DNA of 64,000 nt from Orbaceae bacterium ESL0721 (GTDB taxonomy: Bacteria; Pseudomonadota; Gammaproteobacteria; Enterobacterales; Orbaceae): the NCBI GenBank assembly GCA_029433365.1, contig JAQTHZ010000001.1, forward strand, positions 186,001 to 250,000, given 5' to 3'. The notes below the pieces were generated by a model, which was not told the origin of the DNA, searched no databases, and saw only the letters and a program-made list of their open reading frames with translations. This document shows, piece after piece, positions 15,465-25,084 of this stretch (position 1 is its first letter; each line of letters opens with the position of its first letter). Both the position numbers and the translations under genes were made by a program.

Positions 15465-15595
15465 GTTTAAAATAAGCAACCAACTTTTTATAATTCGTTA
15501 ATAATTATCGTTATTACTTTTCGTTATTACTTAACGTTAATATTTACCGTTAATTAACGGATTTCATTGAATTAAATTTTATAGAGATAACTGTT

Positions 15596-16459
15596 ATGCA
15601 AATTATTTATGATGTAACTGAACAGAATATTCAAGATATTATTCAGCAATCCTTCACAGTGCCAGTGCTTTTCTACTTCTGGTCCCCGCGAAGTCCAAAC
15701 CACGAAGTGATGACACAGACATTAACACAATTAACCAATGCACATCATGGTCAATTTATTTTGGCGAAATTAGATTGTGATGAGCAAGCTCTGTTGGCAT
15801 CACAATTTGGTCTGCGTGCTATTCCAACCGCCTATCTCTTCCAAAATGGGCAGCCAGTTGATGGCTTTCAAGGTCCGCAGTCGGAAGATGTAATCGCGCA
15901 ATTTTTACAAAAATTTCTCCCTAATGAGGATGAGTTAAAGTTGGCAGAAGGGCAGAAATTGGTGGCAGAAAACCGTTATGCGGAAGCTCTGCCCCTGTTA
16001 AAACAGGCTTGGGAATCACTAAAGGACCATTTCGGTAAGTCACGGAGTGATATCGCACTACTATTAGCCAAGTGTGAGATTGCGCTTAAACAGTTAGATG
16101 CTGCTAAAGAGACGCTAGCAACAATTCCACTACAAGATCAGGACTCTACCTATCAAGGTTTACATGCTGAGATTGAGTTATTAGAGCAGGCGGCAAATTC
16201 ACCTGAATTACAGCAGTTACAAGCTGAGCTCGATAAAGATCCTAATAATGTGGATTTGATGATCAAATTAGCTTCGCAATTGATGCAGGTGGGAAGACCT
16301 GAAGAGGCGCTAGAGCTTCTCTTTAATCCTCTCACAAAGGATCTAAATATAGGGGAGGGGCAGGTTAAAAAATCGATGTTAGATCTTCTCGCGGCGCTTG
16401 GTACAGCTAACCCACTTGCGGCAAAGTACCGTAAAAAACTCTATACACTTTTGTATTAA
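15596..16459 (+). CDS. cnoX: Co-chaperone CnoX (YbbN), thioredoxin-TPR protein without the motif cysteine
   Basis: A 287-residue chaperedoxin: thioredoxin fold at about 1-110, then TPR-like helices. FGLRAIPTAYLFQNGQPVDGFQGPQ is nearly identical to E. coli CnoX, which cooperates with GroEL and protects proteins during hypochlorite stress. The thioredoxin CXXC position reads S33-P-N-H36, while E. coli has SQHC; the motif cysteine is thus gone. The second cysteine (C61, in KLDCDEQ) is kept. Redox scaffolding that needs both cysteines would be changed, while the holdase and TPR contacts should remain. Family assignment is very firm. Confidence 0.93.
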   Translation: MQIIYDVTEQNIQDIIQQSFTVPVLFYFWSPRSPNHEVMTQTLTQLTNAHHGQFILAKLDCDEQALLASQFGLRAIPTAYLFQNGQPVDGFQGPQSEDVIAQFLQKFLPNEDELKLAEGQKLVAENRYAEALPLLKQAWESLKDHFGKSRSDIALLLAKCEIALKQLDAAKETLATIPLQDQDSTYQGLHAEIELLEQAANSPELQQLQAELDKDPNNVDLMIKLASQLMQVGRPEEALELLFNPLTKDLNIGEGQVKKSMLDLLAALGTANPLAAKYRKKLYTLLY

Positions 16460-16523
16460 CGGTTTATTGATTAACTATTTATCGATTAATTATTTTCGAT
16501 TAATTAAAAGAGATAGCTGATAT

Positions 16524-16551
16524 AAAAAAGGAGTCGATCGACTCCTTTTTT
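16524..16551. terminator. Bidirectional terminator between cnoX and map
   Basis: A perfect palindrome AAAAAAGGAGTCGA followed by its reverse complement, with T-runs in both directions, 65 bases after cnoX and 63 bases after the end of the convergent map gene. Confidence 0.88.
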
Positions 16552-16613
16552 GTTCTATTATTTTTAATAAATTATTGTTATTAAATAATTTTTTCTGAAT
16601 TATTTATACTTAA

Positions 16614-17405
16614 CTATTTATGTTCAATCACTCTTGGGAAATCTTCATTACTACGCAAAGTCAACACTTCAACTCCATTATCAGTGACTAATAGCGTATG
16701 TTCATATTGTGCCGAAAGACCGTGATCTTTGGTTTTAACTGTCCAGCCATCTTTCATGGTACGAGTACGCCAATCACCTGTATTTATCATCGGTTCAATG
16801 GTAAATGTCATTCCTGATTTTAAGATAACACCCTCATCATCACCAGCATAATGTAACACTTGTGGATCATCATGATAGACGTCACCAATACCATGTCCAC
16901 AATATTCTCGAACTGTTGAAAATCCAAAAGATTCTACATATTTTTGAATAGTTTTACCAATCTCTTTAAGGCGAATACCAGGTTTAATGATACTAATTGC
17001 TTTATAGAGACTCTCTTGGGTCACTTTACATAGCCTTTCACCAGTAACTGTCGGTTTACCAGCGATATACATTTTTGAGGTATCGCCATGATAACCATCT
17101 TTTATTACCGTGATATCAATGTTAAGAATATCGCCATCTTTAATCTTCTTCTCAAAATTTGGAATACCATGGCAGACAACGTCGTTGATTGAGATACAAG
17201 AGGTGTGTTGATAACCAAGATAACCAATATTAGCAGGGATCGCTTTTTGAACATTGACGATATGATCATAACAGATCTGATCGAGTTCGCCTGTGGTAAT
17301 ACCTGGTTTTACATAAGGTTCAACTACCTCAAGCACTTCGGCAGCCAGTTTGCCGGCGATACGCATCTTTTCAATCTGTTCGGGTGTTTTTAATTTAATA
17401 GACAT
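16614..17405 (-). CDS. map: Methionine aminopeptidase, type I
   Basis: A 263-residue dinuclear metalloenzyme that removes the initiator methionine from nascent proteins. The residues of the pita-bread fold are all there: H79-type YQHTSCISINDVVCHGIPN, ligands D in DGDILNIDITVIKDGYHGDTSKM, HGIG in YCGHGIGDVYHDDPQ, and glutamates in FTIEPMIN and AQYEHTLLV. Length is normal. It is not beside rpsB-tsf here. A shared intergenic motif lies 90 bases upstream at 17495-17513. Confidence 0.96.
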   Translation of the reverse strand: MSIKLKTPEQIEKMRIAGKLAAEVLEVVEPYVKPGITTGELDQICYDHIVNVQKAIPANIGYLGYQHTSCISINDVVCHGIPNFEKKIKDGDILNIDITVIKDGYHGDTSKMYIAGKPTVTGERLCKVTQESLYKAISIIKPGIRLKEIGKTIQKYVESFGFSTVREYCGHGIGDVYHDDPQVLHYAGDDEGVILKSGMTFTIEPMINTGDWRTRTMKDGWTVKTKDHGLSAQYEHTLLVTDNGVEVLTLRSNEDFPRVIEHK

Positions 17406-17494
17406 GAGATCGTTCCTAAAAATTGAGAGCCGTTATTATATACCTATTACGTTATTGGTACATAAAAAGATATAGTGTTGATTGAAATGGTATA

Positions 17495-17513
17495 AAACCC
17501 TAAAACAAATTTG
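17495..17513 (-). promoter_or_regulatory. 19-bp intergenic motif CAAATTTGTTTTAGGGTTT
   Basis: Read on the minus strand toward map, this 19-mer is identical to 54702-54720 upstream of dapE. Its core TGTTTTAGGGTT recurs at 24722-24733 and 42523-42534. An operator or promoter element is possible but unproven. Confidence 0.4.
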
Positions 17514-17635
17514 TAAAAAGATTGTTATGATAATATATATCTTATCTTTAATTATTTAATTTTATCTATTGATTGCGACAGATTTTCCCCTTAATCGTAT
17601 ATAATAGCGCACTCAAATAGAGGATATTTATTCAT

Positions 17636-18871
17636 ATGCAATGCCATTTTAACCCTTCAACTACTGACCATTTAACCCGTGATACTTTGAATAATCAGCA
17701 AAAACTGTGTTTCTCCTGCCCATGGATGAGTAGGGACTACACTATGCAGATAGCCGATAAACAGAAATTGCTCTCATCAGCGATGGTTGATCTTAAACCT
17801 AAATTTATTGCGCAACCTGTCGTGAGCGCTGAATCTGCCTTTCGTAATAAAGCAAAAATGGCTGTTTTAGGTACAGTTGAGAAGCCAATTTTAGGAATAA
17901 AACATGGTAATGTGGCGGTTGATCTCTGTGACTGTCCGCTGTACTCCAAAAGTATGCAAACTGTATTAAAGATGATTCGCACCTATATCCGTAAACAGGA
18001 ATTGGTTCCATATAATATTGATAAACGCAAAGGTGAACTGAAATTTGTGGTGGTAACCGAAAGTGATCGTGGATTTATGGTGCGTTTTATATTGCGATCA
18101 GAGCGATTACTGGACAAGATTAAAAACACATTTAACGCTATAAATATTAGAGATTTAATTGTGTTCTCCGTCAATATTCAACCCACCCATGCTGCAATTA
18201 TGGAAGGTGAGAAGGAGATTATTTTAACGCAAAATCACTTTTTACCTTTTACATTAAACCATGTGCCGCTATTTATTAAACCAAAAAGCTTTTTTCAAAC
18301 GAACACGGAGATTGCGGCAAAGCTCTATCAGACGGCTAGTGATTGGGTTGCAGATTTAGATATTACAACAATTTGGGATCTCTTTTGTGGTGTGGGCGGC
18401 TTTGGTCTGCACTGTATGATGGTGCAATTAAATAGAGAGCAATTAGAAACTAAAAAGAGCAACATCAGGCAGCTTGTCGGTATTGAAATTAGCCCCGAAG
18501 CAATTGCCTGTGCAACCGAGTCAGCTAAATTATTGGGAATTAGAGAGCAGGTGTCGTTTAAATCACTGGATGTAGCAGATTATTCTTTAATAGATGACAA
18601 GTTTCCAGATGGTCAGTTAAAAAGGGGTGGGAGTTCAACCATTCCTGATTTAGTTTTGGTAAATCCGCCTAGACGGGGAGTAGGGGAGAAGTTATGTGCC
18701 TATTTACAGCAGATTAAACCTCGATATATTCTCTATTCCAGTTGCAACTTGGATACATTAGTTGCTGATATTAAACAGTTACCAGATTACCAAATTGAGA
18801 AAGTTCAACTGTTTGATATGTTCCCGCATACGCCGCATATGGAGATTTTAGCGTTATTAACATTGAATTAA
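17636..18871 (+). CDS. rlmC: 23S rRNA (uracil-747 C5)-methyltransferase
   Basis: A 411-residue SAM-dependent RNA methyltransferase of the TrmA/RlmC/RlmD group. It makes m5U747 in 23S rRNA. Iron-sulfur cysteines are C3, C25, C28 and one in DLCDCPL; the loop between C3 and C25 is about 14 residues longer than in E. coli. FRNKAKM, QSFFQTN, WDLFCGVGGFGLH (SAM site), NPPRRG and the catalytic cysteine in YSSCN are conserved, as is QLFDMFPHTPHMEIL at the end. It stands alone and is divergent from map. Confidence 0.95.
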   Translation: MQCHFNPSTTDHLTRDTLNNQQKLCFSCPWMSRDYTMQIADKQKLLSSAMVDLKPKFIAQPVVSAESAFRNKAKMAVLGTVEKPILGIKHGNVAVDLCDCPLYSKSMQTVLKMIRTYIRKQELVPYNIDKRKGELKFVVVTESDRGFMVRFILRSERLLDKIKNTFNAINIRDLIVFSVNIQPTHAAIMEGEKEIILTQNHFLPFTLNHVPLFIKPKSFFQTNTEIAAKLYQTASDWVADLDITTIWDLFCGVGGFGLHCMMVQLNREQLETKKSNIRQLVGIEISPEAIACATESAKLLGIREQVSFKSLDVADYSLIDDKFPDGQLKRGGSSTIPDLVLVNPPRRGVGEKLCAYLQQIKPRYILYSSCNLDTLVADIKQLPDYQIEKVQLFDMFPHTPHMEILALLTLN

Positions 18872-19013
18872 AATTGAATTAAAGTTAGTAATAAAATTAG
18901 TAATAAAGTTAGTAATTAAAAAAATAATTGAGTGAGAAATTTGAATATCGGTTTATGATAAGATATTTTTAATAAATAGCGTTGTACATCAGCAATTAGT
19001 CATGAGGCAAACT

Positions 19014-20576
19014 ATGATTCCAGACCTATCAAAATCACTTACTTGGCTAGAGAAACATTATACTATTTTACAGGGGATTCAACGAGGTATTGAGCGGGAA
19101 ACATTACGTATTTTACCCGATGGATCGCTATCAAAAAGTCCCTTCCCAACAAATATTGGTTCTGCATTAACTCACCCTTGGATAACAACCGATTTTGCCG
19201 AGTCGATGCTGGAATTCATTACACCGGTTAATACCAACATTGATTATATGCTGAAGTTTTTACATGACCTGCACCGTTACGCAAATAGTAATATCGGTAA
19301 TGAGGTGATGTGGCCACTAAGTATGCCTTGCTTTGTAAATAGAGAAGAGGATATTATTCTTGCGCAGTATGGTAGCTCGAATGAAGGCATCTATAAAACA
19401 GTCTACCGTGAAGGTCTAAAAAATCGTTATGGTGCGATGATGCAGACTATTTCTGGGGTTCACTACAACTTCTCATTACCGATGGCATTTTGGCAAGCGC
19501 GTGAAGGGGTTAAAAATAGTTGTGAAGGCCGTACAATCATATCAGAAGGCTATTTTAGAGTGATTCGTAACTATTATCGTTTTGGATGGATCATTCCTTA
19601 TCTCTTTGGTGCTTCGCCATCATTATGTGCCTCATCTATCTGTGACAGTGCTAAACGAAAAGCCTTTATTGAGGAGACTAACGGGCACTGTTACCTACCT
19701 TATGCAACTTCATTACGTTTAAGTGACATTGGTTATACCAATAATGCCCAAAAAGAGCTTGGCATTACTTTTAACCATTTAGAGAGTTATGTTGCTGGAC
19801 TACAACGAGCTACCCATACCAAATCAGCTGAGTTTAGTAAAATAGGGGTAAAAGTTGATGGTAAATATCGTCAATTAAATGATAATGTTTTGCAGATCGA
19901 AAATGAGTTTTATGCACCTATTCGCCCTAAACGGGTGCCAAGAGCAGGTGAGTTACCATCAGAAGCTCTACTGCGCGGTGGCATAGAGTATATTGAGGTA
20001 CGGGCGCTGGATATTAATCCATTCTCTCCTATTGGTATTACTGAGGAGCAGATCCGTTTTATTGATCTCTTTCTGATCTGGTGTGCGCTAGCGCCGGCAC
20101 CTGAAATGAGTAGTGAAGAGTTAAACTGTGCCAAACTTAATTGGAACCGAATTATTTTAGAAGGGCGTAAACCTGATCAGATAATCAGTCTCGGTTGTGG
20201 CGACTATCATGAACCGTTAGCAAAAGTGGGGCATGAGCTATTTGATGATCTTTTACGAGTCGCAGATGTGTTAGATCATCTAGATAGAAGTGGTTCATAT
20301 CGACAAGTTTGTGAACGGTTAGATGTAATGTTTGATCAGCCTGAATTAACATTATCGGCACAAGTGTTACAAGCGATTAGTGATCTTGGAACTGATAAGT
20401 TTGGATTAAAGTTGGCAAATCAATATAAGCAGCAATTTTCTGCCGAACCGTTAACACTTTTAACTGAATCTGATTTTATCCAGCAGCGCGATCTCTCTAT
20501 TGAGAAGCAGAAACAACAAGAAGCAGATGATACAATCTCATTTGATGAATTTCTTAAAATGCGAAATGCGCAGTAA
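19014..20576 (+). CDS. gshA: Glutamate-cysteine ligase
   Basis: A 520-residue ATP-dependent ligase that joins L-glutamate and L-cysteine, the first step of glutathione synthesis. The start at 19014 gives [16 protein letters not shown], aligned with E. coli MIPDVSQALAWLEKHP, with GAGG six bases upstream; the ATG at 19002 would overlap that site. [32 protein letters not shown] and [20 protein letters not shown] are family hallmarks. No gshB fusion: the length equals the E. coli enzyme. Single-gene unit. Confidence 0.96.
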   Translation: MIPDLSKSLTWLEKHYTILQGIQRGIERETLRILPDGSLSKSPFPTNIGSALTHPWITTDFAESMLEFITPVNTNIDYMLKFLHDLHRYANSNIGNEVMWPLSMPCFVNREEDIILAQYGSSNEGIYKTVYREGLKNRYGAMMQTISGVHYNFSLPMAFWQAREGVKNSCEGRTIISEGYFRVIRNYYRFGWIIPYLFGASPSLCASSICDSAKRKAFIEETNGHCYLPYATSLRLSDIGYTNNAQKELGITFNHLESYVAGLQRATHTKSAEFSKIGVKVDGKYRQLNDNVLQIENEFYAPIRPKRVPRAGELPSEALLRGGIEYIEVRALDINPFSPIGITEEQIRFIDLFLIWCALAPAPEMSSEELNCAKLNWNRIILEGRKPDQIISLGCGDYHEPLAKVGHELFDDLLRVADVLDHLDRSGSYRQVCERLDVMFDQPELTLSAQVLQAISDLGTDKFGLKLANQYKQQFSAEPLTLLTESDFIQQRDLSIEKQKQQEADDTISFDEFLKMRNAQ

Positions 20577-20827
20577 CAGTATCTAGTGTTGATCTATATA
20601 TAGTTATTCGATATAAACTTATTTTATATACAGTTATTTTTTATACTGTTTTTTTAAACAGTTCTTTTTAAATATAGTTGTTTTTAAATGCAGTTACTTT
20701 GTGCATACCTTCTGTTCATAGCTTTTTTTTATAGTAATCAATATGTTCATCGTAACTGCAATAATATCAAAGCAATAGTGATTTTAAAATGAGGTAACAA
20801 TATGCGTTTTGAGGTTCAAATTTATAT

Positions 20828-21607
20828 GTGGTTAAGATGATATTTAATTGGCATAACTATATCTTAAGATATCAAGCTGGTAGTGATGTTAAACAGATAT
20901 TTCCGCAGACACCTATCACGGTAAAGCAGCCTTTAACCGATCATAAACTCTCTATTTTAGTTTGGAATATTTTCAAGCAAAAACGTATCGCCTGTATCCC
21001 TGTTTTAGAAAAATATGTTGATCAAACAGAATTAATTTTGCTACAAGAGGCGCAAAATAGCCCTGATCTCCTCAATTTTATTCGCGATCATAATAAGATT
21101 GCTGATCAGGTGCCAGCGTACTCATTTAATGATCTCTCAACAGGTGTGATGACGATATCCAGCAGTACACCAATCTTAGCGCTCTCTTTTAAAGAGAGAG
21201 AACCAGTGATTCAGGTTCCTAAATCAGCCCTTATTACCCTCTATCCAATTGCAAATTCTGCTGAGACACTGCTTGTTGCCAATATCCATGCTGTCAACTT
21301 TAGTATTGGAATAAAAATCTATCAGAAGCAGATTCGAATTCTATTAAATAGAGTCAAAGAGCATAACGGCCCAGTTATTTTGGCAGGTGATTTTAATTCA
21401 TGGAGTAGGCAGCGGCTCTTTTTACTCTATCGCCTTATTCGCTCAATAGAGTTAAAACCGGTCAGTTTTACTGTTGATATCAGGAAGAAATTTAGAGGAA
21501 AACCATTAGATTTCATCTTCTATCGAGGATTAAATCTTGAAAATGCAGAGATAATAGCAACTACTGCATCAGATCATAACCCGCTCTTAGTTAATTTCAC
21601 TTTATAA
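20828..21607 (+). CDS. yafD: YafD-like endonuclease/exonuclease/phosphatase family protein
   Basis: A 259-residue protein of the DNase I-like (EEP) fold. The conserved stretches are ILVWNIFKQKR, LILLQEAQ (metal glutamate), NIHAVNFSIG, GPVILAGDFNSWSR, PLDFIFYRGL and TASDHNPLLV (active-site histidine), all close to E. coli YafD. Substrate and role are not established for the family. The start is uncertain: GTG at 20828 or ATG at 20837, neither with a good ribosome-binding site. Convergent with mltD. Confidence 0.85.
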   Translation: MVKMIFNWHNYILRYQAGSDVKQIFPQTPITVKQPLTDHKLSILVWNIFKQKRIACIPVLEKYVDQTELILLQEAQNSPDLLNFIRDHNKIADQVPAYSFNDLSTGVMTISSSTPILALSFKEREPVIQVPKSALITLYPIANSAETLLVANIHAVNFSIGIKIYQKQIRILLNRVKEHNGPVILAGDFNSWSRQRLFLLYRLIRSIELKPVSFTVDIRKKFRGKPLDFIFYRGLNLENAEIIATTASDHNPLLVNFTL

Positions 21608-21750
21608 AGATTATTTATTGGTAAGTAATTAACTGTTTATTTATTTAATAAATAACTATTACTAAATAACTATTAATAGATAATTATTAATCGATAATCA
21701 TTAATAAAAATAGAGTTAACCTCTGAAAGTTAACTGTTATAAGTTAACTT

Positions 21751-23115
21751 TTATAAGTTAATTGTTAAAACATCTCCCTCTTTAATTCTTGGATTTTTAA
21801 GATTATTCCACATCACAATATCGGCAATTTTGACACGATAATTTTGCGCAATAGAGTAGAGATTGTCTCCAGATTTTACTAAATAGTTGATGGTATTATC
21901 GTTACTATCACTCTTCTCTTCTAGATAAGATGTTTGAGTTAGTTCAGTATTACTATATTCAGTATCAGTTATCGGCATCGCTTTTACTGAAGATAAACTA
22001 TTTTTTACAGTCAGTGATGCTGCTGTTTTACTGTTTGAGGCGATCTCTTTATTATCTACATCTTTATTATCAATATTTTTATTATCGACAATATGTGTTG
22101 CGGGTGTTTCCACTATGACGCGGTTATGTGGTGCGTCTTGCAGTAACTCCACAATCTCGTTAGCAACTAAATTATCTGCTTGTAGTTTCTGATATAAATT
22201 TTCTGCATAGACATAAGGAATTAAAAGATGAAACGGACCATTTACTGTCTGTTTAACATATCCGGCATTAAAACTGATTAAATCATTAAGTGGTATGCCC
22301 GCATATTTTGCAATTTTGGTTAACGAAATATTTTTCGACATATCAATTTGCACTAATGAGTTTTCATAACTACATGTTGGAAGCTTGACATTGTACTCTT
22401 GACTATTTTTTACAATATCAATAATTGCTAATACTTTAGGAACATAGCGCATTGTCTCTTTTGGTAATTTTAAAGACCAGAAATCTGTTGGTAGACCTTT
22501 TGCTTGGTTCTCGGCAATAGCACGTCTTACACGACCTTCACCTGCATTATAAGCCGCTAAGGTTAATAGCCAATCGCCATTAAAACGGTTATTAAGATTT
22601 TGTAATAAGGTTATTGCAGTGCTAGTTGATTGGATAAGATCACGACGCCCATCAAACATATTGTTATGTTTTAGACCATACTCTTTGGCTGTAATCGGCA
22701 CAAATTGCCACAGGCCAGCTGCTTTAGCAGCAGATGTTGCTAAAGGATCATAAGCACTCTCAATCAGAGGAATAAGCGCTAATTCTATAGGCAGATTATT
22801 TTGACTAAGTTGATTTACAATATAGTAGACATAAGGTTCTGATCTTGAAGCTATGGTTTCAAAATTATTTGATTTAAGTAGTATCTTTTCCCTTTCCGTA
22901 TCGATACGACTATTATCAGGGATTTCAACTGTAATCTTAGTCTGAATAAACTTCCAAGGATTTTGTGTAATCGCTGCGTAACTATCTAATTCAATTTCGG
23001 CGGTTTGGGTGTTTGAAGATCGATAAGTCGAGCTATTGTATTTAGGACTGTTATGCTGACATGCTGCTAAACATGAGCATGAACATAACAGTATAAATAG
23101 TAATGATTTTTTCAT
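21751..23115 (-). CDS. mltD: Membrane-bound lytic murein transglycosylase D
   Basis: A 454-residue outer-membrane lipoprotein that cleaves peptidoglycan glycan strands to 1,6-anhydro ends. The signal peptide ends LAAC (lipid-bearing C19). The lysozyme-like SLT domain has the catalytic E119 in ALIPLIESAYDP, AAGLWQFVP and YNAGEGRVRRAI. One clear LysM domain closes the protein (about 409-454, YLVKSGDNLYSIAQNY), after a low-complexity linker rich in N, D, T and S (about 340-405). E. coli MltD has two LysM modules, so this one is shorter or has a degenerate first module (residues about 255-300, CSYENSLVQIDMSKNISLTK). Confidence 0.92.
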   Translation of the reverse strand: MKKSLLFILLCSCSCLAACQHNSPKYNSSTYRSSNTQTAEIELDSYAAITQNPWKFIQTKITVEIPDNSRIDTEREKILLKSNNFETIASRSEPYVYYIVNQLSQNNLPIELALIPLIESAYDPLATSAAKAAGLWQFVPITAKEYGLKHNNMFDGRRDLIQSTSTAITLLQNLNNRFNGDWLLTLAAYNAGEGRVRRAIAENQAKGLPTDFWSLKLPKETMRYVPKVLAIIDIVKNSQEYNVKLPTCSYENSLVQIDMSKNISLTKIAKYAGIPLNDLISFNAGYVKQTVNGPFHLLIPYVYAENLYQKLQADNLVANEIVELLQDAPHNRVIVETPATHIVDNKNIDNKDVDNKEIASNSKTAASLTVKNSLSSVKAMPITDTEYSNTELTQTSYLEEKSDSNDNTINYLVKSGDNLYSIAQNYRVKIADIVMWNNLKNPRIKEGDVLTINL

Positions 23116-23352
23116 TAATTTATATCGGTTATGACTTTAATTGGGGCACATTATACATAAAAATTCATCTCTTGGATCGAAAAAAAGCGTAAATAGTCTC
23201 ATTTTATTGTTAATACTTTGTTGTTTATCTGTTTTAAAATTATAAAAAATATATATTTATCAATAAAATAGAATTTGCTAATTTAGACTTTAAGTTGAAA
23301 TTGCATAAAGAGATTACTCATTAACCTTGTTATCACTTTTTTCAATATTTTT

Positions 23353-23817
23353 TTATGAAATAACAAAACCTTTATCTTCACTGATAGGATGGTTTGCGGC
23401 CTCTTTTGCAATAACATCACAACGCTCATTTTCGATATGTCCTGCATGGCCTTTGACCCAGATCCATTCTATCTCATGTTTCTGAACAACTTCATCTAAA
23501 CGTCTCCAGAGATCAACATTTTTGACCTCTTTTTTTTGGCTTGTTTTCCAACCATTTCTCTTCCAATTTTTTATCCAAGTTAGGATGCCATTACGGAGAT
23601 ATTGACTGTCTGAGTAGAGTGAAACGTGACATTGTAACTTTAATGCTTCTAAAGCCACAATAGCAGCTAACAGCTCCATGCGGTTATTGGTCGTATTGTA
23701 AAATCCTTGCGATAATATCTTCTCTTGCTCTTTATATTTCAAAATAGCAGCATACCCACCAGGACCTGGATTACCTAAACAAGATCCATCAGTATAAATT
23801 TCAATTTTTTTAAGCAT
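23353..23817 (-). CDS. rnhA: Ribonuclease HI
   Basis: A 154-residue enzyme that degrades the RNA strand of RNA-DNA hybrids. Catalytic residues: D in [18 protein letters not shown] in [14 protein letters not shown] in LYSDSQYL, H in [15 protein letters not shown] and the last D. Length matches E. coli. It is divergent from dnaQ with about 120 bases between them, the same arrangement as in E. coli, where overlapping promoters serve both genes. Confidence 0.97.
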   Translation of the reverse strand: MLKKIEIYTDGSCLGNPGPGGYAAILKYKEQEKILSQGFYNTTNNRMELLAAIVALEALKLQCHVSLYSDSQYLRNGILTWIKNWKRNGWKTSQKKEVKNVDLWRRLDEVVQKHEIEWIWVKGHAGHIENERCDVIAKEAANHPISEDKGFVIS

Positions 23818-23935
23818 TGGTATTTGGTCAACTTTAATCGGCTATCATTTTGATGGTAAACTATATCATTAAACGCGACTTTTACCCACTGTAATCAAAA
23901 AGTGGGATAATGAATTCTTTTAGAAAGAGATTAAG

Positions 23936-24661
23936 ATGAAACCAACACGCCAAATTGTTTTAGATACTGAAACTACAGGTATGAATCAGGGTGGGGCACG
24001 TAACCACTATGAAGGGCATAAAATAATAGAAATCGGTGCTGTAGAGTTAATCAATCGCCGATTAACAGGTAACCATTTTCATGTTTATATGAATCCAGAA
24101 CGTCCAGTGGATGAAGCAGCTTTTCGAGTTCACGGTATAAGTGATGAAGATTTAAAAGATAAACCCATTTTCAAAAATATAGCTGCTGATTTTATAAAAT
24201 TTATTGATGGTGCAGAGTTAATTATCCATAATGCCCCATTTGATGTTGGCTTTATGGATTATGAGTTTTTATTAGCTGGGGTCGATTTTAAGACCGCAAA
24301 TCACTGCCTAGTGACAGACACCTTAGTAATGGCTAAACGGCTTTTCCCGGGTAAACGGAATAATTTAGATGTCCTTTGTGAACGTTATGAAATTGATAAT
24401 TCACATCGTACACTACATGGTGCACTACTTGATGCCGAAATTTTAGCTGAAGTTTATCTGGCAATGACAGGTGGGCAGACTTCATTAGCATTTAGTAATG
24501 ATGAAACTAATCGTTTAAATGGATCAAAGGCACAAAAAATAGAGAGGGTAGGTGGCAAACTACCGATAATCAGAGCATCAGCAGAAGAGTTAGCTGAACA
24601 TGAAGCGATATTAGATAAAATTGTAAAGAAGAGTGGCGGCGCAAGCTGGAGAGTAAATTAA
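23936..24661 (+). CDS. dnaQ: DNA polymerase III epsilon subunit (proofreading exonuclease)
   Basis: A 241-residue 3'-5' proofreading exonuclease of the replicative polymerase. DEDDh motifs: VLDTETTGMN (D, E), IIHNAPFDVGFMDYEF (D) and HGALLDAEILAEVYLAMTGGQ (H, D). A flexible linker leads to the C-terminal segment that binds the alpha subunit. AAGAGAT lies just before the ATG. Divergent with rnhA. Confidence 0.97.
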   Translation: MKPTRQIVLDTETTGMNQGGARNHYEGHKIIEIGAVELINRRLTGNHFHVYMNPERPVDEAAFRVHGISDEDLKDKPIFKNIAADFIKFIDGAELIIHNAPFDVGFMDYEFLLAGVDFKTANHCLVTDTLVMAKRLFPGKRNNLDVLCERYEIDNSHRTLHGALLDAEILAEVYLAMTGGQTSLAFSNDETNRLNGSKAQKIERVGGKLPIIRASAEELAEHEAILDKIVKKSGGASWRVN

Positions 24662-24979
24662 CTATTTCTCCATAACGGGTTGTAAAAAAGCTCTTTTATA
24701 CTGTTTGTATTTATATTTAAATGTTTTAGGGTTAGATGTTTGAAACTCACTTTTTACAGATAAAACTTTTTATAATTTACTATTGATTAGTATAAATTTA
24801 CGAAATAATAGTTGGAATAAGGGTAGATGATGATTTTATATTCAATTAACTTTTTGTTTAAAAAATTTTATTGACGAGATTAGAAATAATCATTAACATC
24901 TGCACTACTTTAATTTTACAGCTTTAAGACGATTTAAAATCATTTTAAAACTATCTAAATTTAAGTGATCACTAAAAGC
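24662..24979. other. Gene-free stretch between dnaQ and tRNA-Asp
   Basis: About 318 AT-rich bases. It includes the recurrent motif TGTTTTAGGGTT at 24722-24733 and a candidate promoter, TTGACG at 24871 and TAACAT at 24894 with a 17-base gap, which could drive tRNA-Asp with a leader of about 80 bases. No coding sequence is seen. Confidence 0.45.
24722..24733 (+). promoter_or_regulatory. TGTTTTAGGGTT motif after dnaQ
   Basis: Sequence TTTAAATGTTTTAGGGTTAG; the core is shared with 42523-42534, 54708-54719 and the reverse of 17496-17507. Confidence 0.35.
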
Positions 24980-25056
24980 GGAGCGGTAGTTCAGTTGGTT
25001 AGAATACCTGCCTGTCACGCAGGGGGTCGCGGGTTCGAGCCCCGTCCGTTCCGCCA
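24980..25056 (+). tRNA. tRNA-Asp (anticodon GTC)
   Basis: A 77-base cloverleaf beginning GGAGCGGTAGTTCAGTTGGT and ending in an encoded CCA. The acceptor stem pairs GGAGCGG with CCGTTCC, the anticodon arm is CCTGC-CTGTCAC-GCAGG with anticodon GTC, and the T arm is GCGGG-TTCGAGC-CCCGT. It is almost identical to E. coli tRNA-Asp. Confidence 0.97.
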
Positions 25057-25084
25057 CTTTTCACTCTATTTATTAAGCAAATCT

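Noticed and set aside
18872-18930. Repeats behind rlmC (GTTAGTAATAAA units)
   Set aside because: Short imperfect AT-rich repeats; nothing beyond low-complexity intergenic sequence can be supported.
20577-20827. Possible small gene between gshA and yafD
   Set aside because: The region has repeated TATAGTTATT and CAGTT stretches, but no frame with a ribosome-binding site and plausible codon use.
24965-25084. N-terminal extension of the DUF1275 frame through tRNA-Asp
   Set aside because: The extension translates the tRNA itself and shows no protein similarity; the gene starts at 25085.
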